From positions 124,001-188,000 of the forward strand of contig JANSYR010000014.1 of NCBI GenBank assembly GCA_024742285.1: 64,000 nt of DNA, written 5' to 3'. Below are positions 42,726 to 50,334 of this stretch, piece after piece (the first letter of the stretch is position 1; every line of letters starts with the position of its first letter). The translations under genes and the position numbers were made by a program. The notes under the pieces are model-generated. The model made no database searches. It had not been told where the DNA came from and saw only the letters and a program-made list of their open reading frames with translations. The stretch is from a bacterium. GTDB lineage: Bacteria > Myxococcota_A > UBA9160 > UBA4427.

Positions 42726-42864
42726 CGGAATTCCATCAATGGGAGGCGGTCCGCGAGTATCGCTGTCTCGACGGTTCCCGCCATCCGGGCGCCGAGGGCG
42801 CCCTGACCGGGCGTCCCTGCGCTTCGGAGCGAACGTCCGTCGAATGCGCGACGATCGCGTCGTC

Positions 42865-44481
42865 ATGAGCGAACCGAAGCACCACGAAGCCATCGTGATC
42901 GGCGCCGGCGTCTCCGGCATCTACCAGATCAAGCGCCTGACCGATCTCGGGCTCGATGCGATCCTGCTCGAGGCGGACGACGACCTCGGCGGGACCTGGT
43001 ACCGCAATCGCTACCCCGGCTGCCGCTTCGATTCAGAGAGCTACAGCTACGGCTACTCCTTCTCGAAGGAGCTGCTGGACGAGTGGCACTGGAAGGAGCG
43101 GTTCTCCCCCCAGCCGGAGAATCTCCGCTACCTGAACTTCGTCGCGGACAAGTTCGATCTGCGTCGGCACATGCGCTTCGGCGCGCGCGTCACCACGATG
43201 ACCTGGGACGACGACGCTCGCACCTGGCGGATCGATCTCGACGACGGCGAGGCCTTTACGGCGCGTTTCGTGATCACCGCCCTCGGCCCCCTGTCGGCCC
43301 CGACCCCGCCTCGCTACGCCGGGATGGACGACTACGCGGGCGACGCCTTCCATACCTACTACTGGCCGAAGGAGGAGGTTCCGCTCGCAGGACGCCGTGT
43401 CGGCGTGATCGGGACCGGGGCGACCGGGATCCAGGTGATCGCCGAGATCGCGGACAAGGTCGACGAGCTCTTCGTCTTCCAGCGGCGCCCGAACTGGAGC
43501 GCGCCGCTCGGCAATTCGCCGATCTCCGAGGAGGAGATGGCGGAGATCCGCGCCAGCTACGACGAGATCTTCGCGAACTGCAAGAAGACGGTCGGGGGCT
43601 TCGTCCATCTCCCGGATCGGCGCGGGTTCCACAACCTGACGCCGGAGGAGCGTCGGGCCCATTGGGACGAGCTCTACGACACGCCCGGCTTCGCGCTCCT
43701 GGCGGGCAACTTCGCCGAGGTCTTCCTCGAGGAGGAAGCCAACAAGGAGATGTCCGACTACATCGCCGATCGGATCCGCGAGCGCGTCGACGATCCCGAG
43801 GTCGCCGAGAAGCTGATTCCCAAGGACCACGGCTTCGGTATCCAGCGGCTGCCTCTCGAGACGAACTATTTCGAGGCATACAACCGCGACAACGTCCACC
43901 TGGTCGATCTCTCCGAGGCGCCGATCGAACGCTTCACGCGCACGGGGATCCAGACGGCGGCCGAGCACTACGACCTCGATCTGATCGTTCTGGCGACGGG
44001 GTTCAACGTCGTCGTCGGCTCCTTCGACAAGATCGAGATCCAGGGAGTCGGTGGCGTGCGCCTCCAGGACGTGTGGAGCGAGGGGCCGACGACGTCGTAC
44101 GGGTTCTTGACCCACGGCTTCCCGAACCTGCTCATGGTCGCGGGGCCCCAGAGCGTCTCGGGGTCGACGAATTTCCCGCGCGCGATCGAGGACGGCGTCG
44201 ACTGGGTGACCGGGCTCGTCGAATACATGGAACGCGAGGGGCTCACCCGGGTCGAGTCGCGGCGAGAGATCGAGAAGGCCTGGCACGAGGAGGTCGTCGC
44301 GTCCTACGAGCGGATGCTCGTTCGCAACAGCAAGGGCTGGTTCGGGGGCTACAACTCGAACGTGGAAGGGCACGGCGCCGGATCGTTCCACTACATCGCC
44401 TACTTCGGCGGCGCGCCTCGATACCGGAAGCTGGTGACGGCGATCGCCGAGGCGGGCTACCGCGAGTTCGACCTGGCCTAG
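42865..44481 (+). CDS. Baeyer-Villiger monooxygenase, cyclohexanone type (BVMO 3)
   Basis: 538 residues. FAD site VIGAGVSGIYQIKRL, then DDLGGTWYRNRYPGCRFDSE, fingerprint YAGDAFHTYYWPKE (Y-x-G-x-x-F-H-T-x-x-W-P, close to cyclohexanone and cyclopentanone monooxygenases), NADPH site VIGTGATGIQVI and LIVLATGFNVVVG. A typical CHMO C-terminus is present (GGAPRYRKLVTAIAEAGYRE). Start chosen at ATG 42865 where family homology begins; ATG 42844 is also in frame and neither has a clear Shine-Dalgarno. Divergent from the phosphotransferase gene. Together with the next gene it forms a pair of related but different BVMOs on the plus strand. Confidence 0.92.
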   Translation: MSEPKHHEAIVIGAGVSGIYQIKRLTDLGLDAILLEADDDLGGTWYRNRYPGCRFDSESYSYGYSFSKELLDEWHWKERFSPQPENLRYLNFVADKFDLRRHMRFGARVTTMTWDDDARTWRIDLDDGEAFTARFVITALGPLSAPTPPRYAGMDDYAGDAFHTYYWPKEEVPLAGRRVGVIGTGATGIQVIAEIADKVDELFVFQRRPNWSAPLGNSPISEEEMAEIRASYDEIFANCKKTVGGFVHLPDRRGFHNLTPEERRAHWDELYDTPGFALLAGNFAEVFLEEEANKEMSDYIADRIRERVDDPEVAEKLIPKDHGFGIQRLPLETNYFEAYNRDNVHLVDLSEAPIERFTRTGIQTAAEHYDLDLIVLATGFNVVVGSFDKIEIQGVGGVRLQDVWSEGPTTSYGFLTHGFPNLLMVAGPQSVSGSTNFPRAIEDGVDWVTGLVEYMEREGLTRVESRREIEKAWHEEVVASYERMLVRNSKGWFGGYNSNVEGHGAGSFHYIAYFGGAPRYRKLVTAIAEAGYREFDLA

Positions 44482-44741
44482 GCGAGTCCGGCGACCGGCG
44501 CGTCGGTTCCGGGCATCGAAGCCCTTCGTCGACCGGCTCGCGGTGCGAAACCGGATTCGGGGCGTCCGCGCGTGCGCCGAGCCCGTCTCGTGGCCGGCTG
44601 GAGGCGAGGCGGAATGCCTCTAGGCGGTGCATGTCGAGGCTCGGCCGCGCTGGTATCCTCGACCGTCCGCCGGGCGACCCGAACCGACGTCGATCAGAGG
44701 TCGCCGTCCGGCTCCAGAAAACGAATGTGCAGGAGTGAAGC
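44482..44741 (+). promoter_or_regulatory. Intergenic region with extended -10 promoter for BVMO 4
   Basis: 260 nt between BVMO 3 and BVMO 4 with no gene. TGGTATCCT (44651-44659) is an extended -10 box 82 nt before the ATG of BVMO 4. AGGAG (44729-44733) lies 8 nt before that ATG. The -35 region is not evident. The gap suggests that the two monooxygenases are transcribed separately. Confidence 0.35.
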
Positions 44742-46478
44742 ATGGCCAGCGGAAACGGAAGCAACGATTCGGTCGAGGAGTTCGACGTCCTGATCATCGG
44801 CGCCGGAGTCAGCGGGCTCTACGCGGTCCACCACTTCCGCGAGATGGGGCTCTCCGTGCGGGCCTACGACGGCGCCAAGGACGTGGGCGGGACCTGGTGG
44901 TACAACTGCTACCCGGGTGCGCGCGTCGACGGCCCCGGTAGCCCCTACTACTGCTACACGTTCTCCGACGAGCTGATGGAAGAGTGGGACTGGAAGGAGA
45001 CCCAGTCCGAAGGCTCCGACGTGCTCGAGTACATCGACCACGTCGCGAGCAAGTTCGATCTCCGTCGCGACATCCGGTTCGAGACCTGGGTCGAAGACGC
45101 GCGCTACGACGAAGCGACCCAGCGCTGGACGATCGAGACGAGTCGCGGAGAGCGTGCTTCCGGACGCTTTCTGATCTGTGCGAGCGGCGCGCTCTCGACG
45201 ACGAACATGCCCAACTACGAGGGCATCGACTCCTTCACCGGCGAGATCTACCACACCGGCAAGTGGCCCCACGAAGACGTCTCCTTCGAGGGGAAGCGCG
45301 TCGCGGTGATGGGGACCGGATCATCCGGCATCCAGGCGATCCCGGAGATCGCGAAGACCGCGGACCACGTGACCGTGCTCCAGCGGACGGCGCAGTTCGC
45401 CTTCCCGGCCGGCAATCGTCCGCTGACGGACGAGGATCGCGCGAATGCGCGCAAGGCCTGGGAAGAGACGAAGGCCATGATGGTCGCGCATCCCGGCGGC
45501 TTCCCGCACGAGGGCAACGAGCGTGCGGCCCTCGACTACACCGAGGAAGAGCGCCAGGCCCACTTCGAGAAGCTCTGGAAGATCGGCAGCTTCCACTTCT
45601 TCCTGAACGGATACAACGACGTCGCGACGAGCGAAGAGGCCAACGCTTCGCTCTCGAACTTCGTGCGCGGGAAGATCCGGGAGATCGTGAAGGATCCCGA
45701 GACGGCCGAGAAGCTGATGCCCGACCACTACGTGATGACCAAGCGGCCGATCCTCGAGGACGGGTACTGGCAGGCGTACAACAGGGACAACGTCGATCTC
45801 GTCGACCTGCGCGAGGACCCGATCGAGCGCTTCACCGAGAACAGCGTCGTGACCGCCGCGAGCGGCGAGCACCCGATCGACATGCTCGTCCTCGCGACGG
45901 GCTTCGACGCGATCAGCGGCACTCTGCTCAAGCTCAACCCGAAGGGCCGCGGCGGCGTCCCCCTGAAGGAGCGGTGGACCGAACGCTTCCACAACTACCT
46001 GGGTATGGTCGTCAAGGACTTCCCGAACCTGTTCATGATCCACGGCCCCGGCTCCCCCGGCGTCTTCTACAACATGCCCCTCGGCGCCGAGCGGCAGATG
46101 GGCTGGATCGGCGAGTTCATCCGCCATCAGGAGAAGCACGGCCTCGGCGCCGCGGAGCCCAAGCCGGAGAGCGAAGAGGCCTGGGGCAACGAGGTCCAGG
46201 GGATCGCGAACGCCACGCTCTTCCCCAAGACCGACTCCTGGTGGACCGGCGCGAACGTCGAAGGCAAGCCCCGGTACTTCTCCGCCTACCTGGGCGGCGG
46301 GATCTACTACATGCGTCTCGCGGACGTGGCCTCGAAGGGGTACGAGGGCTTCGACTTCGAAGAGGCGCGTTGTGAGCGATCGCCTGCCGGATCCGGGCTG
46401 AGCGGGGAGCGTGGGCCGAGTCGGCTCAATCGCCGATCGACGAGGCAGATTCTCCGCGTCGCCGCAGGCCGACCGTGA
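44742..46478 (+). CDS. Baeyer-Villiger monooxygenase, cyclohexanone type (BVMO 4)
   Basis: 578 residues. FAD site IIGAGVSGLYAVHHFREMGL, DVGGTWWYNCYPGARVDGPG, fingerprint FTGEIYHTGKWPHE, NADPH site VMGTGSSGIQAIPEI, the later RPILEDGYWQAYNRDN block and VLATGFDAI. It shares overall architecture with BVMO 3 but differs throughout. The family normally ends near YEGFDFE; here an extra basic, low-complexity tail of about 35 residues continues (GPSRLNRRSTRQILRVAAGR) and overlaps the 3' end of the opposite-strand PEP-CTERM gene by 53 nt. The tail may be dispensable, the result of loss of the original stop. Strong Shine-Dalgarno. Confidence 0.92.
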   Translation: MASGNGSNDSVEEFDVLIIGAGVSGLYAVHHFREMGLSVRAYDGAKDVGGTWWYNCYPGARVDGPGSPYYCYTFSDELMEEWDWKETQSEGSDVLEYIDHVASKFDLRRDIRFETWVEDARYDEATQRWTIETSRGERASGRFLICASGALSTTNMPNYEGIDSFTGEIYHTGKWPHEDVSFEGKRVAVMGTGSSGIQAIPEIAKTADHVTVLQRTAQFAFPAGNRPLTDEDRANARKAWEETKAMMVAHPGGFPHEGNERAALDYTEEERQAHFEKLWKIGSFHFFLNGYNDVATSEEANASLSNFVRGKIREIVKDPETAEKLMPDHYVMTKRPILEDGYWQAYNRDNVDLVDLREDPIERFTENSVVTAASGEHPIDMLVLATGFDAISGTLLKLNPKGRGGVPLKERWTERFHNYLGMVVKDFPNLFMIHGPGSPGVFYNMPLGAERQMGWIGEFIRHQEKHGLGAAEPKPESEEAWGNEVQGIANATLFPKTDSWWTGANVEGKPRYFSAYLGGGIYYMRLADVASKGYEGFDFEEARCERSPAGSGLSGERGPSRLNRRSTRQILRVAAGRP

Positions 46479-49254
46479 GGAGCGTCGTGACGACGGCGAC
46501 CGCACCGGCCGCCAGCGCCCCGGGCTCCGGGATCATCACGACTTCCGCCACGCAGTTGTTCGACTCGTCGCCTTCGCGCACGAGATCGAGCGAGTCGGCG
46601 CAGGTGATGAAGTGGAATTCGCCGGGTGCGCCGTCGACCTCGCTCGGAACGGCCGCGTTCTGCGGCGTGCAGTCATCGCTCCCGGCATTCCCGATCGCGT
46701 CGACGAAGCACTCGGCCAGCGTCGTGTCCTCCGCGTCGAGCACCGCATCCGCCGAGAGGTGGAAGCGGACCTGTGACGGGCCGGCGTCGAGCACGCCCGC
46801 GTTGGACACGCGGGTCGTGAGCGCGAGGGGCGCCCCGAGCTCCACCTGCGCCGGCGCCGTGAGCGCGGGGAGCAGGTCGGGCTGCTGATCCGGGTCGCAG
46901 ACGTCGCCGAGCGCGTCGCCGTCTGCGTTCTCCTGGCCGGGGTCCGGGATCGACGGGCAGAGATCGACCGCGTCGCCGATCCCGTCCTCGTCCGAGTCCA
47001 GCCGCGTGACGCCCCCGCTCGAATCGAAGAGCACGTCGTCGATCCAGCTGACGAGCAGGGCGTCCGCGTCGTCGTCGACGGCGAGCGTGCCTCGCGCCAT
47101 CCGGATCGTCTCGTCGGTCGACCCGACACGGAGCGAGAGGACACTGTTCGTGTGGTCACCCGGCTCGACCAGGAAGGGCGATGGGAGGCCGAGGTCGTTT
47201 CGAATCGGCGTCCGATCGATCAGGTTCATGTCCGCCAGGAGGAGGTCCCGTCGGAGATTCATGCTTGTCGTACCGATCCCGGGCTGATGGCACGTGGCGC
47301 AATTCACGTCGAGGTAGTCCCGCGCACGGGTCGCGATCGAGGCCGAGGCGTCGTGGATCGCGGCGAGGCGGTCGTAGAAGGCCGCCTGCCCGAGGTCCGT
47401 ATCGAAGAGACCGAGGCAGTTCCACGTCTCGAGCTGGTTGGCCGGGACGCCCTCGTGATCGAGGGGGCCGTTCAGCTGGACGGTGCGGACGCCGAGAACG
47501 CGTCCTGCCGGCGCCGAGTGGCATTCGAGGCAATTCGACGGGGACGGATGGATCCACGTCTGCGATCCGCCGCCGGCCAGCGAGATCTCCTCCCGCACCT
47601 CGTCCACGAGCAGGCTCGCTTCGGTGCCGCTCGCATTCCAGCGGTAGGTGAAACCGATCCAGCCGTCGTTCTGGCGGAGCATGATCCGCGTCTCGAGTCG
47701 ACGCGGCGTCGTGCCCGGCTGCTCGAGCTCGAAGTGCTTCACGAAGACGGTCCCGACCGGGAAGGTCCAGGGCGCATCGGGATCGAACTGGATGCGCTCG
47801 GTTCCGGGCAGCGCCATCCAGCGGATCTTCGCTGCGCCGTCGCTCCAGAGGGGCGTGTTCACTTCGTATTCGATCAGGCCCGGCGCGGGCGTGAGCGAGC
47901 CGACGTCGCTGAAGAGCCCGGTCTCGGAGAGTGTCTGTGGGTAGTCGCCGATCATCGTGGGATCGGAAGCGGCGGCCGTCCCGATGATCGAGTTGTAGTA
48001 GTTCCAGAAGAGGAGCTCGCCGGATTCGTCCTCGCCGAACGAGGAGATCCCGCCGACGTCGAAGAGCTCCTCGTACACGCCGAGACCCGTTCCCGGATCC
48101 CGGGTCGTGCGATCCCAGGCGAACACCTTGCCCGAGAAGTCGCCGAACACGTACTGGCCCTGGAGCGAAGCGATCGTTCCGCGATAGACGTAGCCGCCGA
48201 CGACGGCGAAGCCGACGTCGCGCGTGACGTACTCGAGGTCGGGACGATGCTGCTCGCCGTCGCATCCGCCGGGCGTCACCTCGCGCGTCCCCTCGCAGTC
48301 CGGCCAGCCGAAGTCGCGTCCGCCCGGCGTACCGGCCGGGACCCGGTTGACCTCTTCGACCTCTACGCCGCCGACGTCGCCGATCCAGAGGTCGCCGCCC
48401 CCCTCGAGATCGAACGAGAAGCGCCAGGGGTTGCGGAAGCCGATGAACCAGACGGGATTGCCGAAGGGGTTGTCGGCGGGGATTCCCGGAGAGAACTCGC
48501 TGCCCGAGTCGACGTCGATCCGGAGGAGCTTGCCGTTCAGCACGTTCGGGTCTCTCGAGAGCTCGCGCTGGCCGACGTCGCCGGTCGAGACGTAGAGGTA
48601 GCCATCCGGACCGAAGGCGAGCATGCCGCCGTTGTGGAACTGGTCCGAGCCGGGCCGAGGGATCTCGAGGACGACGTAGGCGGACTCGGGCAGGGCACGA
48701 TCGGGGTTCGTGGGGTCGATCTGGTAGCGGACGATTCGTGCGCAGCGGGCAGACTGGTCGCAGGTCGGAGACTCCGCGGTGTAGTGGACGAAGAACAGGC
48801 CGTTCTCCGCGAAGTCGGGATGGAACGCGAGCCCGAGCAGGCCCTCCTCGGTGTCCGAGCTGTCGATGCGTTCGGCGATCTCGAGCACCGTCGAGAGGTC
48901 GGAGACGGTCACGTCCGGCTGATTCGGGATCGACCAGAGCGTGCCGAAGTGACCGAGGAGGAAGAGGCGGTTCGTGCCGTCGGGCGGGGCGGCGACGAAG
49001 TCGAGTCGCTGCGTCCCCGCGCCGTTCCAGAGCGGGAACGAGCCCGAGAAGACGAGGTCCTCTTCGACCAACGCGCCGTCGAGGGGGAAGCTGTGCCCGG
49101 CGAAGGGAATTCGCGTCTCGGGGGAACAGACGGATTGCGCAAGCGCCTGCGGCGTCGCGAGCAGCAGCGTCGCGGCGAGGAGGACGAGCGTCGCGTGCAC
49201 CGCGAGGCGGAAGGAGGCGACGACGCTGGGAGGACGAGCCGGGCAGGGGGACAT
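46426..49254 (-). CDS. Secreted PQQ-type sugar dehydrogenase/di-heme cytochrome fusion with PEP-CTERM tail
   Basis: 942 residues. Sec signal (HATLVLLAATLLLATPQALA), then a GSDH/PQQ-type beta-propeller (about 65-430) with LAFHPDFAENGLFFVHYTAE, FHNGGMLAFGPDGYLYVSTG and GFRNPWRFSF. A second region (about 470-760) carries two heme-c motifs: CLECH near 576 and CATCH near 651. A thrombospondin type 3 calcium segment follows (DSDEDGIGDAVDLCP and NADGDALGDVCD), then a CARDB-like Ig domain. The end is a PEP-CTERM sorting signal: VMIPEPG, a hydrophobic span and RRRG. It would oxidise an extracellular alcohol or sugar-like group and pass electrons to its hemes while held at the cell surface. The exosortase is not in the window. 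Confidence 0.88.
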   Translation of the reverse strand: MSPCPARPPSVVASFRLAVHATLVLLAATLLLATPQALAQSVCSPETRIPFAGHSFPLDGALVEEDLVFSGSFPLWNGAGTQRLDFVAAPPDGTNRLFLLGHFGTLWSIPNQPDVTVSDLSTVLEIAERIDSSDTEEGLLGLAFHPDFAENGLFFVHYTAESPTCDQSARCARIVRYQIDPTNPDRALPESAYVVLEIPRPGSDQFHNGGMLAFGPDGYLYVSTGDVGQRELSRDPNVLNGKLLRIDVDSGSEFSPGIPADNPFGNPVWFIGFRNPWRFSFDLEGGGDLWIGDVGGVEVEEVNRVPAGTPGGRDFGWPDCEGTREVTPGGCDGEQHRPDLEYVTRDVGFAVVGGYVYRGTIASLQGQYVFGDFSGKVFAWDRTTRDPGTGLGVYEELFDVGGISSFGEDESGELLFWNYYNSIIGTAAASDPTMIGDYPQTLSETGLFSDVGSLTPAPGLIEYEVNTPLWSDGAAKIRWMALPGTERIQFDPDAPWTFPVGTVFVKHFELEQPGTTPRRLETRIMLRQNDGWIGFTYRWNASGTEASLLVDEVREEISLAGGGSQTWIHPSPSNCLECHSAPAGRVLGVRTVQLNGPLDHEGVPANQLETWNCLGLFDTDLGQAAFYDRLAAIHDASASIATRARDYLDVNCATCHQPGIGTTSMNLRRDLLLADMNLIDRTPIRNDLGLPSPFLVEPGDHTNSVLSLRVGSTDETIRMARGTLAVDDDADALLVSWIDDVLFDSSGGVTRLDSDEDGIGDAVDLCPSIPDPGQENADGDALGDVCDPDQQPDLLPALTAPAQVELGAPLALTTRVSNAGVLDAGPSQVRFHLSADAVLDAEDTTLAECFVDAIGNAGSDDCTPQNAAVPSEVDGAPGEFHFITCADSLDLVREGDESNNCVAEVVMIPEPGALAAGAVAVVTTLLTVGLRRRGESASSIGD

Positions 49255-49695
49255 GGTCGACGGGCCTCTTTCTCGGCCGTGCGGGGGGTGTCGAGGCTGG
49301 ACCGGGACCCACCCTGACGCGGTGCGACGGGTCAGCTCGTCTCGTCGCCCGGGAGAAGGTCCCGGATCGGACGATCGGCGAGCTCGTGGAGTGGGTCGCC
49401 GTCCATCGGTCGGACTGTATCTCCCGCGGCGGTCGAATTCGGTGGAGATGCGTCGAAGAACGTCGCTTCCGTACGGGGCACGCATCGCGTTTTCTCGAAG
49501 TGGAAGCGCACGGGGCGATCTGCGCAGTGGAGTGCCCGGACTGGCGGTGTCGTGTACTCCGCGAGGCCCCGAAGGTCTCCTTGCCCGGTCCGCCGGGGTC
49601 GGTCGCGTCGGCGGCCCCGCCTGCGTTCGCGCGCGTATCCGATCGGCTCGCGAAATTTATATACATCGATGTATGTATTATGATAGCCTCCCGCC
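49255..49695. other. Divergent intergenic region
   Basis: 441 nt between the PEP-CTERM gene (minus) and the TetR gene (plus). Reading frames here are not convincing as genes: a minus-strand frame covering 49332-50222 is mostly antisense to the TetR gene. The last 45 nt are strikingly AT-rich and contain a perfect palindrome listed separately. Confidence 0.5.
49661..49681 (+). promoter_or_regulatory. Perfect palindrome ATACATCGATGTAT overlapping a -10 box (TetR operator candidate)
   Basis: ATACATCGATGTAT (49661-49674) is an exact 14-bp palindrome in an AT-rich island, followed by TATTAT (49676-49681, 5 of 6 to the -10 consensus). It ends 15 nt before the ATG of the TetR gene. A TetR dimer bound here would block its own promoter and hence the coupled oxidoreductase gene. 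Confidence 0.6.
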
Positions 49696-50334
49696 ATGGC
49701 TCCCCGAACCCAGGCCGATCGATCCGCCGCAACGCGCGGCGCCTTGATCGACGCGACCCTCGCGCTCCTCGTCGAACGCGGCTGGGCCGGGATCACGTCC
49801 GTGGCCGTCTGCGAACGTGCGGGGCTGACGCGAGGCGCCTTCGTCCACCACTTCGAGGGCCTTCCGGACCTCTTCGCCGCCGCCCTCGAGCGCCGATACG
49901 CGGACCTCTCGGCGACTGCGCCCGGCGACTCGCCGGTCACGTCGATCGTCGAGCTGGTGGACGACATGTGGGCGCGCGTGGTCGCGACCGACTTCAAGGT
50001 CGTGATCGAGGCGTGGCTCGCGGCGGCGAACGATCCGTCGCTACGTGACGCGATCGGACCGGTCGTGGAGCGCTTCTCGAAGCTCGTCCAGCCGGAGGTC
50101 CGGTCCGACCTGCTGCCGGACGACGAGGCGCAGGCGTTCTTTCTCATGGTGCGCGAGACGCTGATCGGTCTGGCGGTCGGTCGCGCGACGAATCGCGGCC
50201 GTCCCGTGGCCCACGAAGCCACGGTCCTCGAACACCTGGCGCGGCTCGCGCGCGAACACGACGACCGCCGCGAGCGGCCGTCGCGCGATCACGTCGCCCC
50301 CGTCGAACGGGCGCGACCGGAGGACGAACGATGA
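49696..50334 (+). CDS. TetR/AcrR family transcriptional regulator
   Basis: 212 residues with an N-terminal TetR HTH: TRGALIDATLALLVERGWAG, then CERAGLTRGAFVHHFEGLPD (recognition helix with the usual HF). The ligand-binding part is helical (about 75-190), followed by a charged tail (HDDRRERPSRDHVAPVERAR). Its TGA overlaps the ATG of the acetylene-hydratase-like gene (ATGA), so it is translationally coupled and is most likely the specific regulator of that enzyme. It probably responds to the substrate or product. The palindrome just upstream is its likely operator. Confidence 0.92.
   Translation: MAPRTQADRSAATRGALIDATLALLVERGWAGITSVAVCERAGLTRGAFVHHFEGLPDLFAAALERRYADLSATAPGDSPVTSIVELVDDMWARVVATDFKVVIEAWLAAANDPSLRDAIGPVVERFSKLVQPEVRSDLLPDDEAQAFFLMVRETLIGLAVGRATNRGRPVAHEATVLEHLARLAREHDDRRERPSRDHVAPVERARPEDER

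Noticed and set aside
49332-50222. 296-residue minus-strand frame in the divergent region
   Set aside because: Most of it is antisense to the TetR gene and it is Ser/Arg-rich with no motif; no Shine-Dalgarno.
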